Source: Bacillus velezensis (GTDB taxonomy: Bacteria; Bacillota; Bacilli; Bacillales; Bacillaceae). Taken from it: a stretch of 64,000 bases of DNA. Of this stretch, positions 36,185-44,749 are shown piece after piece. How positions within the stretch are numbered: position 1 is the first letter of the stretch; each line of letters begins with the position of its first letter. The notes under the pieces are model-generated. The model had not been told where the DNA came from, did no database searches, and was given only the letters and a program-made list of their open reading frames with translations. The translations under genes were made by a program, and so were the position numbers. The DNA is taken from NCBI RefSeq assembly GCF_001461825.1, contig NZ_LLZC01000019.1, positions 434,001-498,000 of the forward strand. The letters run 5' to 3'.

Positions 36185-38020
36185 ATGGTGCTGACGATGC
36201 AGCCGATTTTGACCTCTGTACCGCCTGAAGGCAGTGAGTGGCGCTATGAGGTAAAGTATGACGGATTCCGCTGTCTTCTCCGCATAGACGAAAGCGGCGT
36301 TACATTAACCAGCAGAAACGGACAGACGCTGACGAATCAATTTCCAGAAATCACGGCTTTTGCGGCCCGGTGTTTTCAGCACATGAAAGACAGGTTCCCC
36401 ATTACGCTTGACGGAGAGCTTGTCTATTTAATCAATCCGTACAGAGCGGACTTTGAGCATCTTCAAATCCGCGGACGTTTAAAACGGACGGAAGCAATTG
36501 AAAGCACCGCTGATAGACGGCCGTGCCGCTTTCTGGCATTTGATCTCCTCGTTCTGGAAGGCGCCGGCACCGTCTCATTACCGTATGTGAAACGGAAGCG
36601 CGCCCTTTCCAAACTGTTTAAAGAAGCAAATCTTCCCGCCTGCCCTCATCACTTAGCGGAAGAAGCGATTCAATACATTCCGGAGCACACTGATTTTGAT
36701 GCGCTTTGGGACAAGGTCGTCCGCCATGACGGAGAAGGTATCGTAGCAAAAAGGGCTTCCAGCGGCTGGGCGGAAAATAAACGCTCTCCCGACTGGCAAA
36801 AGTATAAACATATGAAAACGGCTCACGTGCTATTAACCGGATTCAATCCGAAGAACGGGTATGTGACGGCCTCGGTATTAAAAGACGGCACCGCCATCCC
36901 GATCGCTTCCGTTTCCCACGGCATGCAGGCGGAAGAAAAAAACGCCGTCAGAACCATTATGGAGACCCACGGAAAAAAACAAAAAAGCGGCGAGTATACA
37001 CTTGAGCCTTCTATCTGCATGACCGTGCAGTATTTAACCATATTGCAGGACACGCTGCGTGAAGTATCTTTTGTGTCTTTTCAGTTTGAAATGGATTGGA
37101 CGGAATGCACGTATCAGCAGCTCATCCTCCGCTCTAAAACGCTGCCGCCGAAGCTGCAGTTCACAAGCCTGGATAAGATCGTTTTTAAAAAACGTGAAAA
37201 AACGAAAGCAGATTTCCTTAGTTATATGGTGAAAATGAGCGATTTTCTTATGCCCTTTCTTAAAGATCGGGCCGTCACGGTGATCCGTTATCCGCACGGC
37301 GCGCCTGGCGAATCTTTTTTTCAAAAAAACAAACCGGACTACACGCCGGACTTTGTCTCAAGCGTGTTTGACGGGAGCCACGAGCACATCGTATGCAGCA
37401 GCATACCGTCACTTCTATGGCTGGCTAATCAGCTGGCGCTTGAATTTCACGTTCCGTTTCAGACAGTGCATTCTGAAAGGCCCGCAGAAATCGTCATTGA
37501 TCTTGATCCTCCGTCAAGGAATGATTTTCCTATGGCAGTGGAGGCTGCGCATGTGCTGAAACAGCTGTTTGACTCATTCAGCATTACGTCATTCCCGAAG
37601 CTCTCCGGAAATAAAGGCATTCAGCTCTACATCCCGCTTTCACCGGAAGCATTCACCTATGAAGAAACCCGTGCGTTCACAATGCTCATCGCCGATTATT
37701 GCGTCAGGACGCGCCCGGATCTTTTTACGACAGAGCGGTTTATCAAAAACCGAAACGGCAGGCTCTACCTAGATTACTTGCAGCATGCCGAAGGGAAAAC
37801 CATTATCGCCCCCTATTCGACCCGGGGCAACGAATTGGGAACGGTTGCGGCTCCCCTTTATTGGAGCGAAGTCAACTCCTCTTTAACACCTGATGATTAT
37901 ACGATCGATACAGTAGTGAACCGCGTCAGGACAGAGGGAGATCCGTTTTATGATTTTTACCGGAATCCGCAGGACGGCCCGCTTTCAATCGTGCTTGAGC
38001 AAATCAAGAGAAAGAGCTGA
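36185..38020 (+). CDS. ligD: Multifunctional DNA ligase D
   Basis: NHEJ ligase recruited by Ku. It is 611 residues with two domains: ATP-dependent ligase (~1-300; adenylation Lys in YEVKYDGFRC, GEGIVAKR) and the archaeo-eukaryotic primase-type polymerase (~330-605; EIVIDLDPPSR with the metal-binding Asp pair, KLSGNKGIQLYIP). No phosphoesterase domain is present, as in the B. subtilis enzyme. Its stop codon lies in the stem of its own terminator. Confidence 0.95.
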   Translation: MVLTMQPILTSVPPEGSEWRYEVKYDGFRCLLRIDESGVTLTSRNGQTLTNQFPEITAFAARCFQHMKDRFPITLDGELVYLINPYRADFEHLQIRGRLKRTEAIESTADRRPCRFLAFDLLVLEGAGTVSLPYVKRKRALSKLFKEANLPACPHHLAEEAIQYIPEHTDFDALWDKVVRHDGEGIVAKRASSGWAENKRSPDWQKYKHMKTAHVLLTGFNPKNGYVTASVLKDGTAIPIASVSHGMQAEEKNAVRTIMETHGKKQKSGEYTLEPSICMTVQYLTILQDTLREVSFVSFQFEMDWTECTYQQLILRSKTLPPKLQFTSLDKIVFKKREKTKADFLSYMVKMSDFLMPFLKDRAVTVIRYPHGAPGESFFQKNKPDYTPDFVSSVFDGSHEHIVCSSIPSLLWLANQLALEFHVPFQTVHSERPAEIVIDLDPPSRNDFPMAVEAAHVLKQLFDSFSITSFPKLSGNKGIQLYIPLSPEAFTYEETRAFTMLIADYCVRTRPDLFTTERFIKNRNGRLYLDYLQHAEGKTIIAPYSTRGNELGTVAAPLYWSEVNSSLTPDDYTIDTVVNRVRTEGDPFYDFYRNPQDGPLSIVLEQIKRKS

Positions 38021-38041
38021 CGCTTTTTGTCAGCTCTTTTC
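38014..38041 (+). terminator. ligD terminator overlapping its stop codon
   Basis: GAGCTGAC-GCTTTTT-GTCAGCTCTTTT; the ligD TGA is in the 5' arm. The 3' arm reaches into the end of ykoP. Confidence 0.7.
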
Positions 38042-38584
38042 AGTCTGATACGTGCACATCAATTTTTCTTTGGAAATAAATAAATAGCAGGAGTAAGGAA
38101 TGTTTTTGAGGGTGAGCTGTTTTGCAGTAAAGTATAAAATCGGAATATGGGCCGCTTTCTTAAACAGCCTGTAGCAGCCGCTGGACGGTTTTATCACATC
38201 AAAACCGAGTCTCGCCGCTCCTTTATGAAGCATTGTAATGCCGACGACTCCCTTAATCTCGTCTTTCCGTTTATGCTGGTTAATATAATCCGCTAAATGA
38301 GGCATGGATTGATATACCTTCTGATATAGCATAATCCCCCTTCTGACCGCGCTTTCAATAGGCTGCAGCTCTTTCAGGAGTTTGACATTATGAAGATGAA
38401 TCTTAACTAACACGTCGTTTTTTTTAATTCTGGTTCCGTCGCTCAGGATGACTTCTTTTCCTTTATATCTTGTCAAACGGACGCGGAATACATTCGATTG
38501 CCGTTTATCAATCAGCGTCAGCCGGGTAAAGAAGAAATAAAGCGGATCAAGTAAGTACCATATAGACAGCAGACAGCTTCTCAC
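38030..38584 (-). CDS. ykoP: YkoP-like protein
   Basis: A 184-residue protein with a hydrophobic N-terminus (SIWYLLDPLYFFFTRL, ~6-22) that could be a membrane anchor. It carries basic, conserved-looking segments such as LVKIHLHNVKLLKEL and GVVGITMLHKGAARLGFDV. Size and position downstream of ligD fit YkoP of B. subtilis, whose function is unknown. The neighbouring ykoQST genes of B. subtilis are not here. Convergent with ligD. Confidence 0.7.
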   Translation of the reverse strand: MRSCLLSIWYLLDPLYFFFTRLTLIDKRQSNVFRVRLTRYKGKEVILSDGTRIKKNDVLVKIHLHNVKLLKELQPIESAVRRGIMLYQKVYQSMPHLADYINQHKRKDEIKGVVGITMLHKGAARLGFDVIKPSSGCYRLFKKAAHIPILYFTAKQLTLKNIPYSCYLFISKEKLMCTYQTEKS

Positions 38585-38717
38585 ATGTTCACCTTCTTTA
38601 TATTCAAAGCACCCTCATATTTTGGCATGGGGCATGTCACATTATGATTGGTAAATAATGATGCCGACCTGTATCAGCTTATGCAAAAACCGCTTCAGGC
38701 TCTACTGTCCGGAACAG

Positions 38718-38757
38718 AAAAAAACACTCTTCCTGAAGAAGAGTGTCTGTATCCGCT
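38718..38757 (-). terminator. ykoM terminator
   Basis: Minus-strand ACACTCTTCTTC-AGGAAGAGTGTTTTTTTC follows the ykoM stop. The rest of 38585-38717 holds no gene. Confidence 0.75.
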
Positions 38758-38762
38758 TTCTT

Positions 38763-39227
38763 TTAACGGAAAAGCAAATGCTGGCTGTGAATTCCCGCTT
38801 TTTTCAGTAAGGCTATCAGCTGTTCCTGTTCTTCAGGCATAAGTCCTGAAAACGCTCTCGCAATTCTCAATGAATGAATCGGATAAATTTTATCCAAATA
38901 CTCGTTTCCTTTATCAGTTAAATGGGCGTAAACAGACCGTTTGTCCTTCGGGTCTTGTTCTCTGACCAAAAACCCGTTTCTTTCAAGCTTGTCGATGACA
39001 TAGGTGACATTCCCGCTGACAAGCAAAAGACGCGACCCGATTTGCTGAAGCTTTTGCGGTCCTCTCGTATAGAGCAGCTCCAAAACGGCAAATTCAGTCG
39101 GATTAAAACCGTGTTCTTTACTGTCGCGGATGCTGTGTTCAGACACACTCTTGAAAGCCCTTGCAAAAACTTTGTACAAATTCATCGAACGCATCACTTC
39201 TTCTTCGTTAAATGATAATCTCATCAT
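38763..39227 (-). CDS. ykoM: MarR-family regulator YkoM
   Basis: A 154-residue winged-helix repressor with the MarR elements HGFNPTEFAVLELLYTRG, LLLVSGNVTYVIDKLERNG and the wing DPKDKRSVYAHLTDKG. It is a close paralogue of MhqR at 11174, sharing the same blocks. The targets are unknown. GGGGTAG precedes ATG 39227. An imperfect palindrome, AATGTAAACCCTTACAATT (39262-39280), lies upstream and could be its own operator. Confidence 0.82.
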   Translation of the reverse strand: MMRLSFNEEEVMRSMNLYKVFARAFKSVSEHSIRDSKEHGFNPTEFAVLELLYTRGPQKLQQIGSRLLLVSGNVTYVIDKLERNGFLVREQDPKDKRSVYAHLTDKGNEYLDKIYPIHSLRIARAFSGLMPEEQEQLIALLKKAGIHSQHLLFR

Positions 39228-39345
39228 ATCTACCCCGTATTTAAGATTTTTATAAAAAAATAATGTAAACCCTTACAATTCATAAGAGTCGTTCTTTGTT
39301 TTATATTCTATTCGTGCCGTTTTTCAGAATTCCTTCTTTTTTATA

Positions 39346-39386
39346 TAAAAAAATACCCTTATACATCATTTAATTTGTATAAGGGT
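39346..39386 (-). terminator. ykoL terminator overlapping the coding end
   Basis: Minus-strand AACCCTTATAC-AAATTAAATGAT-GTATAAGGGTATTTTTTT. The 5' arm encodes the last residues of YkoL and the stop codon sits in the loop. Confidence 0.75.
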
Positions 39387-39552
39387 TCCGTTCTTTATAG
39401 GGAATGTTCCGAAAAAAATACGCGTATTCCTTTCTCAGCTCCGTAATTGTCATGGAATTGAGTATTTCTTTCGTATAGACTCCGATCTGAAGAAGCTTTT
39501 TGGAATAATGGTTTCTCTCTTTGTCCAATGCATTTTGAAGCAAACGACTCAT
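39370..39552 (-). CDS. ykoL: Small basic protein YkoL
   Basis: A 60-residue basic protein, MSRLLQNALDKERNHYSK then TITELRKEYAYFF. In B. subtilis the 60-residue YkoL lies with ykzB beside tnrA and is TnrA-controlled. The pattern 'GVY...LTLxELxKEY' also resembles the Fur-regulated basic protein (FbpA) family. AGGAGG precedes the ATG. It is 88 bases downstream of ykzB. Function unknown. Confidence 0.75.
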   Translation of the reverse strand: MSRLLQNALDKERNHYSKKLLQIGVYTKEILNSMTITELRKEYAYFFRNIPYKERNPYTN

Positions 39553-39572
39553 GGCGGCCTCCTTTGTTTTCC

Positions 39573-39594
39573 GTTATTCTATGATCAGAATAAC
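39573..39594. promoter_or_regulatory. 8-bp inverted repeat upstream of ykoL
   Basis: GTTATTCT-ATGATC-AGAATAAC, perfect 8-base arms, 21 bases before the ykoL start. Possible operator (MarR or Fur-like) or mRNA hairpin; no T-run follows on the minus strand, so it is not an ordinary terminator. Confidence 0.5.
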
Positions 39595-39640
39595 GCTTTT
39601 ATATCAAAGACGTATAAAGCCATTGTAAATCTTCTGTGGA

Positions 39641-39796
39641 TTATGATGTTTTTCGGTAAAGTCCGTTCTGGACGGCTCTGAGCAGCGGAAAAGCATGTTC
39701 CCCGGCAAGCTGCATGAACGCCTCCAGCATTTCATCGCGTTTCATATCTAATTCAATGATTTCTTTTGCCAGCGAAACCGCTTTTTCTTTCTCCAT
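39641..39796 (-). CDS. ykzB: Small protein YkzB
   Basis: A 51-residue helical, acidic protein starting MEKEKAVSLAKEIIELDMKR. GGAGGAAGGATAGGA precedes the ATG. Length and position between tnrA and ykoL match YkzB of B. subtilis, a TnrA-activated gene of unknown function. The middle (LEAFMQLAGEHAFPLLRA) is amphipathic. It is divergent from tnrA. Confidence 0.78.
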   Translation of the reverse strand: MEKEKAVSLAKEIIELDMKRDEMLEAFMQLAGEHAFPLLRAVQNGLYRKTS

Positions 39797-39908
39797 TCCT
39801 ATCCTTCCTCCTCATTGTGTCTGTACAGTAAGCATAAAACGGGGCAAAGGACCATGCATTAACCTTGTCAATTTTTCTGCCGCTTTTTTTCTAAAATTTT
39901 CTATTCCG

Positions 39909-39925
39909 CGTCAGAAAACCTGACA
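39909..39925. promoter_or_regulatory. TnrA/GlnR box in the tnrA-ykzB region
   Basis: CGTCAGAAAACCTGACA fits TGTNANAWWWTMTNACA at all but two positions. A weaker TGTCAATTTTTCTGCCG lies near 39870. Sites here would serve tnrA autoregulation and activation of ykzB-ykoL under nitrogen limitation. Confidence 0.7.
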
Positions 39926-39989
39926 AGCGTCAGGTTTTTTCTCTTTTTTTCTTATATAATATGAGTAAAAGACATCCAGGGGTGGAAAA

Positions 39990-40322
39990 ATGACGACAGA
40001 CGAACAATCTTACAAAGATAAAAAAGTAATCTCGATCGGCATTGTAAGCGAATTAACCGGATTGTCAGTCAGACAGATCAGATACTATGAAGAACGGAAA
40101 TTAATCTACCCGCAGCGTTCATCACGGGGAACGAGAAAGTATTCCTTCGCGGACGTTGAGCGGCTGATGGATATTGCCAACAAGCGGGAAGACGGCGTGC
40201 AGACGGCTGAGATTTTAAAAGACATGCGAAAAAAAGAACAGGCTCTCAAAAACGACCCGCAGCTCCGCAAAAAAATGCTGGAAGGACAGCTTAATGCTCA
40301 TTTTAAGTATAAAAACCGCTGA
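39990..40322 (+). CDS. tnrA: Global nitrogen regulator TnrA
   Basis: MerR-family regulator active in nitrogen limitation and held inactive by feedback-inhibited glutamine synthetase. It has 110 residues. The N-terminal winged helix reads [27 protein letters not shown]; the C-terminus ([17 protein letters not shown]) is the GS- and GlnK-interaction helix. AGGGGTGG precedes the ATG. It converges with mgtE across a shared terminator. Confidence 0.95.
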   Translation: MTTDEQSYKDKKVISIGIVSELTGLSVRQIRYYEERKLIYPQRSSRGTRKYSFADVERLMDIANKREDGVQTAEILKDMRKKEQALKNDPQLRKKMLEGQLNAHFKYKNR

Positions 40323-40323
40323 T

Positions 40324-40357
40324 CAAAAAAGTCCGCCTCCTGTGAGACGGACTTTTT
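40324..40357. terminator. Bidirectional terminator tnrA/mgtE
   Basis: AAAAAAGTCCGCCTC-CTGT-GAGACGGACTTTTTTT. Confidence 0.85.
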
Positions 40358-41713
40358 TTATAAAGCATGAAGAAATGCAGTTGCAATGCCGAAATAAATT
40401 AATAAGGACAAAATATCGTTCAGCGTCGTAATCAGCGGTCCTGATGCAATCGCCGGGTCAATGTTCAGTTTATGAAGAATAATAGGGACAATCGTTCCGG
40501 CCATCGTACCGATAATCAACGTTGCAAGCAGCGATGAACCGACGACAAAACCGAGCGTTAAGTCTTTCTGCCAGACGGTTGCGACAATCGTAATCGCGAT
40601 CGCACAGACGATGCCGATATAGATACCGGTTCTTAATTCACGGAAAATCAGTTTAAAGATGGTTTTTTTATTCATTTCTTCTTTAGCCAGTCCTCTGATG
40701 ACGACGGCGAGTGACTGTGTGCCTGTATTACCCGTTGTTCCCGCAATCATCGGCATGAAAAATGCGAGGGCGACTACTTTTTGCAATGTATCTTCAAAAT
40801 AATTCAGAATGCTTCCGGAAATCAATCCGATAAACAAAAGCAGAATGAGCCACGGCAAACGGCGGTACGCCGCAACGTACGCTTTCGTATCAAATGTAAT
40901 CGCCTTACCGGAGGCTGCGAATTTTTCGTAATCTTCATCGGCTTCTTTAATCACGACGTCAATAATATCATCGACAGTGACAATACCGACAAGCACATGA
41001 TTTTCTTCCACGATCGGAATGGCTAAAAAGTCATACCGCTGGATCAGCCGGGCGACTTCTTCCTGATCTTGGAGCACCCCGGCCGAGATGACACGCGTAA
41101 ACATGAGATCCTGCACTTTATCCTCAGGCTCGCCAAGAATTAAATCTCTGTAAGAGAGCACTCCGACAAGCTGCTTGCTGTCATTAATCACGTACAAATA
41201 ATTTATTGATTCTGCGATTTCTGCAAAGCTTTTCAGCTTCACGACCGCATCTTTTACTGTATAATGCTGCGGAATCCAGACGAAGCGGTTCGTCATCATC
41301 CGGCCCGCCGATTCTTGCGGATAGTTCATCAAAAGCTGTACGGCCTTTGATTCCTCAGCTTCCATGCTGGATAAAAGCTGTTCTTTCAGTTCTTCATCCA
41401 TCTCTTCCAGCAATGCGGCGAGATCGTCGTTATCCATTTTATTCATTGCGAGAGTGGCTTTCGTTTTACCGACTTTATGCAAAACGGCAAGCTGAAATTC
41501 CCGCTCAAGCTCTCCGATCATGTCGGTGATGTCATCAACCGTCATATATGACAGATAGCGGGCCCGGTGCTTTTCCGGCATTTCTTTAAACAAAAATGCC
41601 ATGTCATAGGGCTGAAGCTCATCTATCATGTTTCGGAATTCTTTTATTTTTCCGTCCCGCAATAAAATGATAATGCGTAATATGAGTTCGTCATAGGTCA
41701 TGTTTTGGACCAT
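40358..41713 (-). CDS. mgtE: Magnesium channel MgtE
   Basis: Mg2+ channel of 451 residues. An N-terminal superhelical domain (~1-135, FLFKEMPEKHRARYL), two CBS domains (~140-265; YLYVINDSKQLVGVL and FLAIPIVEENHVLVG) that gate by Mg2+, a plug helix, and five membrane helices (~285-450). MIAGTTGNTGTQSLAVVIRG is the pore signature. ATG 41713 has GGAGGTACG upstream. It is controlled by the M-box. Confidence 0.95.
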   Translation of the reverse strand: MVQNMTYDELILRIIILLRDGKIKEFRNMIDELQPYDMAFLFKEMPEKHRARYLSYMTVDDITDMIGELEREFQLAVLHKVGKTKATLAMNKMDNDDLAALLEEMDEELKEQLLSSMEAEESKAVQLLMNYPQESAGRMMTNRFVWIPQHYTVKDAVVKLKSFAEIAESINYLYVINDSKQLVGVLSYRDLILGEPEDKVQDLMFTRVISAGVLQDQEEVARLIQRYDFLAIPIVEENHVLVGIVTVDDIIDVVIKEADEDYEKFAASGKAITFDTKAYVAAYRRLPWLILLLFIGLISGSILNYFEDTLQKVVALAFFMPMIAGTTGNTGTQSLAVVIRGLAKEEMNKKTIFKLIFRELRTGIYIGIVCAIAITIVATVWQKDLTLGFVVGSSLLATLIIGTMAGTIVPIILHKLNIDPAIASGPLITTLNDILSLLIYFGIATAFLHAL

Positions 41714-41896
41714 CGGGACTCGTACCTCCTTTACGGAGACGCGCCGTCCGTCAAGGGAAGTGCGGCGGTTTGTCTCCTCATCATGTCGTCACTGGTTATC
41801 TGGCTGTATATGGGTACTTCTTCTGACATACTCGAATGGGGAGAATCCATACTCCGCACCTCCTTATCATGCTCAGTCGTGTACGTTTTGAGGCAT

Positions 41897-42110
41897 AAAA
41901 AAAACCTTCCGATATGAAGGCGAAAACAAGCACGGCAAATAAACGTGCGGGGCCTCCAATCGTAGAGCTTTAGCACTGTATGGCATAGGACAGCCATCCA
42001 GCTGCGTTAAGAATCACCTTATGTCGATGATTCCTGTTGACCCATTGGCGTCTTTGGACATTTTTGGGCAGCAGCGTATCTCCATACAGGAGCCTCACCT
42101 AACGAAGTTC
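41897..42110 (-). promoter_or_regulatory. M-box Mg2+ riboswitch (ykoK leader)
   Basis: The minus-strand leader starts CTTCGTTAGGTGAGGCTCC (about 42090-42107), then TGGAGATACGCTGCTGCCC, CGCCAATGGGTCAACAGG, and near the end GCTGGATGGCTGTCC, all hallmarks of the Mg2+-sensing M-box. Terminator GCCTTCATATCGGAAGGTTTTTTTT (about 41897-41925) is the switch. High Mg2+ should terminate. The remaining leader to mgtE (41714-41896) holds no gene. Confidence 0.93.
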
Positions 42111-42219
42111 TTATTTGAATTGACACACTGAGATTACAGAAAAAAAAGGAATGTGTCAACCTTAAATTTGTGATTTCAGCACATGCCTATAAAATAAACG
42201 GAATAAAGGCATAAAGCCC

Positions 42220-42357
42220 TTATTCCGGCAAATCGCTTTCATCCTCTTCTGAAAGGAAATGATAGGATTCATGCAGCATGAGCGCGTACTCCCCTTCTTT
42301 TGTCGGATGCGGTACATACTCAGCCTCGTTGATATACTGCTCTTCCCTTTTCTTCAT
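42220..42357 (-). CDS. Small acidic protein, 45 aa
   Basis: Starts MKKREEQYINEAEYVPHPTK and ends FLSEEDESDLPE: a short acidic, aromatic-rich protein. GGAGGTCTGTCAT precedes the ATG; the longer frame to 42441 lacks a site. It stands between mgtE and the LysM-GH18 gene. The family is not recognised. Confidence 0.65.
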   Translation of the reverse strand: MKKREEQYINEAEYVPHPTKEGEYALMLHESYHFLSEEDESDLPE

Positions 42358-42445
42358 ATGACAGACCTCCTGTTCAATTTTAGATTGTCCAAAAGAAGAC
42401 CCGTTATCATAGGAAAAAAAATCACTTGCGGAGCGGGACATGCAG

Positions 42446-43708
42446 CTATATTTTTCGGATCGTGAAAAAGTTCCTAAGCAGCCACGGGCCCGGTTTGAAA
42501 CCGAGCGTTAATTGCCACGCGCCGATCGCCTGCAGTCCGAACTCCCGAACGAGAACCATTTTTTCACTCATGCTCCGCACATCCTCAAACCACACTTCAT
42601 GCGTTCTTCCATTTTCATCAGTATACCGGAAGTAAGGGGAACGCTCCTGCTGGGAATAACGAATCACTGATTGATGCTTCATGGCCGTTTCCATGGCGCG
42701 CTGGTTGGAGATGGCGGATCCGATCGTTCCGGGACGGTACGGAATCACCCAATCATACCCGTACAGCGGAACACCGAGAATCACTTTTCTTCTCGGCACC
42801 CTGCTGATGGCAAAATTGATCGTTTGCCTGACCTCTGTCAAAGGCGCCACGGGTCCCGGCTCACTGCCGGCGTGGTGCCAGTCGTACGCCATAATGAACA
42901 TATAATCGACGACGGCTCCGATTCCGCCGTAATCATATCCCCTCAGCCACGGCACTGCATCACTTGTTTTCGCCGGAACCGATATCGTTAACGCGAGCTG
43001 ATGCTCTGAAAGCCGGGTTTTTAACTGCCGGAGAAATCCTGTGAAGAGGTCCCTGTCAGCTTCTCTGACCCGTTCAAAATCGATATTTACACCGCCGTAT
43101 CCCTTTCTTACGGTTAAGGAGACGATATTGTTGACGAGATTCGTTCGTGCCGTCGGATTTTGCAGCACTTGATGGGCTAATTCCGGACTGAATCCCCCTT
43201 CTGTCAGATTTGTAATAACGGCAAGCGGGCGCACTCTGTTCTGCCATGTGGTTTCTATTGCGGTTCTGTCGTTTAAATCGTTAATGATATCTCCGTTCGG
43301 GCCAAAATGATATTCAAACAAAGAAATCGCCGAAGAATACGGCGCAAAATCATTAATTAACTCTCTATCCGCTTCAGGCGTCCGAATGACATAAAATTGC
43401 AGGGTTCCCGCAAGATAGTTAGAGATATCAGGGATCTTCACTTTCATACCCGCCCGCAGCCGGTTCGGCGGAATATCCGGGTTTGCCTGCATCAGCTGCA
43501 TCTGCGGCACATAAGCCTTACCTGCGATAACGGCATACGTATCATTCGGCTGAACCGTATATTCATTAAGAGGGATTAAAAGCGCCTGCCCCGGAACGAT
43601 ATTCGTTTCCTCAAGCCCGTTGACGCTTCTGATGCTGTCAACAGGGTATCCGTACTTTCTGCTGATGGAAAATAACGAGTCGCCAGACTGCACTGTATGA
43701 ACAAACAT
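42446..43708 (-). CDS. LysM-GH18 spore peptidoglycan hydrolase, YdhD-like
   Basis: 420 residues: two N-terminal LysM repeats (~2-45, VQSGDSLFSISRKYGYP; ~48-92, VQPNDTYAVI) then a glycoside hydrolase 18 barrel (~105-415). The GH18 acid region is YGGVNIDFERV; FIMAYDWHHAGSEPGP and LGVPLYGYDW follow. Closest remembered relatives are YdhD and YaaH/SleL, cortical-fragment N-acetylglucosaminidases of the spore coat. Catalytic signature is DxxxxDxE-like, ending DFE. GGAGGACATCT precedes ATG 43708. I recall ydhD elsewhere in B. subtilis, so this may be a paralogue. Confidence 0.8.
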   Translation of the reverse strand: MFVHTVQSGDSLFSISRKYGYPVDSIRSVNGLEETNIVPGQALLIPLNEYTVQPNDTYAVIAGKAYVPQMQLMQANPDIPPNRLRAGMKVKIPDISNYLAGTLQFYVIRTPEADRELINDFAPYSSAISLFEYHFGPNGDIINDLNDRTAIETTWQNRVRPLAVITNLTEGGFSPELAHQVLQNPTARTNLVNNIVSLTVRKGYGGVNIDFERVREADRDLFTGFLRQLKTRLSEHQLALTISVPAKTSDAVPWLRGYDYGGIGAVVDYMFIMAYDWHHAGSEPGPVAPLTEVRQTINFAISRVPRRKVILGVPLYGYDWVIPYRPGTIGSAISNQRAMETAMKHQSVIRYSQQERSPYFRYTDENGRTHEVWFEDVRSMSEKMVLVREFGLQAIGAWQLTLGFKPGPWLLRNFFTIRKI

Positions 43709-43859
43709 AGATGTCCTCCGTTTCCTTTTGATCAAAAGGGCTCTTCTTATCTTTATGAATGATCATCCGGTCCGATTCCAAACTCTGTTTGGAGAAAGGC
43801 TGTTTACAAATCAGACATGATCAACTATGATGATGTCATCATAAAAAACTGTATAGGAA

Positions 43860-44040
43860 ACGCACTAGGGGTGCTGTTATCGGCTGAGATAAAACATGCG
43901 GCAGGCGTGTTTTGATCCCTTATAACCCGATCTGGATAATACCAGCGTGGGGAAGTGCAGATTGACCGGAGCGCAGGGTTTTTCCCCATGCGTTTTCGTT
44001 CTGCTGCTGCATATTCCCTCGGATATGCAGTTTTTTATTT
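43860..44040 (+). promoter_or_regulatory. TPP riboswitch upstream of ykoEDC
   Basis: THI-element: CACTAGGGGTGC (43863-43874), CTGAGAT (43884-43890), ACCCGATCTGGATAATACCAGC (43925-43946) and GTGGGGAAGTG. A terminator, CTGCATATTCC/GGATATGCAGTTTTTT (44009-44036), follows. TPP should lower expression of the thiamine-precursor transporter. The stretch 43709-43859 and 44041-44149 have no gene; ykoF is absent. Confidence 0.94.
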
Positions 44041-44149
44041 TTCATTAAAAAACGGGGGAGGACACCGCAATATGAAACTGAATATAAACCGCCTGTAAAA
44101 TCATCTCTTTCATACATACGACTATCCGATAAGAAAGCAGGAGATCACA

Positions 44150-44749
44150 ATGAAAAATTGGAAAATGAGAGAAATTGTCGTCATGTCCGTCATCAGTGTA
44201 GTATTTGCTGTCATTTATTTAGTATCAACTCATGCAAGCAATATAGCGGCAGGGTTTTTCGGCCGGATGAGCTACGAACCGATTTACGGTATCTGGTTTA
44301 TCGTCTCGGTAATTGCCGCGTACATTATTCAAAAACCGGGAGCGGCTCTTGTTTCTGAAATCATCGCCGCGTTTGTGGAGTGCTTACTCGGAAATCCGTC
44401 AGGACCGATGGTGATTCTGATCGGGATCGCACAGGGAATCGGTGCGGAAGCGGTCTTTTTTGCGACACGCTGGCGGATTTATACCCTGCCCGTGCTTCTT
44501 TTATCCGGTATGGGGTCTTCTGTGACGAGCTTCATTTATGACTTGTTCGTTTCCGGATACTCTGTTTTGAATCCGGGTTTATTAGCCGTCATGCTTCTTG
44601 TCCGTCTGATCTCAGGTGCGCTTCTTGCCGGCCTTCTCGGCAAAGCAATCAGTGATGCGCTGGCTTACACAGGGGTGCTGAACGGCATGGCGCTCGGAAA
44701 ACAATTCAAGAAGAAAAAGAAACAGGTGAACCAAGATGCAGGCATCTGA
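44150..44749 (+). CDS. ykoE: Thiamine-precursor ECF transporter S subunit YkoE
   Basis: Substrate-binding (S) membrane subunit of the YkoEDC ECF transporter, probably for hydroxymethylpyrimidine or another thiamine precursor. It is 199 residues with about six hydrophobic helices, e.g. MREIVVMSVISVVFAVIYL and YEPIYGIWFIVSVIAAYII. GAGATCACA precedes the ATG. The end overlaps ykoD by 14 bases. The TPP switch directly upstream supports the substrate. Confidence 0.88.
   Translation: MKNWKMREIVVMSVISVVFAVIYLVSTHASNIAAGFFGRMSYEPIYGIWFIVSVIAAYIIQKPGAALVSEIIAAFVECLLGNPSGPMVILIGIAQGIGAEAVFFATRWRIYTLPVLLLSGMGSSVTSFIYDLFVSGYSVLNPGLLAVMLLVRLISGALLAGLLGKAISDALAYTGVLNGMALGKQFKKKKKQVNQDAGI

Noticed and set aside
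38648-38842. Plus-strand ORF upstream of the ykoM terminator
   Set aside because: No ribosome site; covers the terminator hairpin and antisense of ykoM.
39714-39923. Plus-strand ORF between ykoL and tnrA
   Set aside because: Antisense to ykzB, which has a good start and known length.
41700-41997. Short ORFs in the mgtE leader on both strands
   Set aside because: They overlap conserved M-box structure; no family match and no ribosome site.
43920-44117. Minus-strand ORF over the TPP riboswitch
   Set aside because: Covers the conserved aptamer and terminator; a structure shadow.
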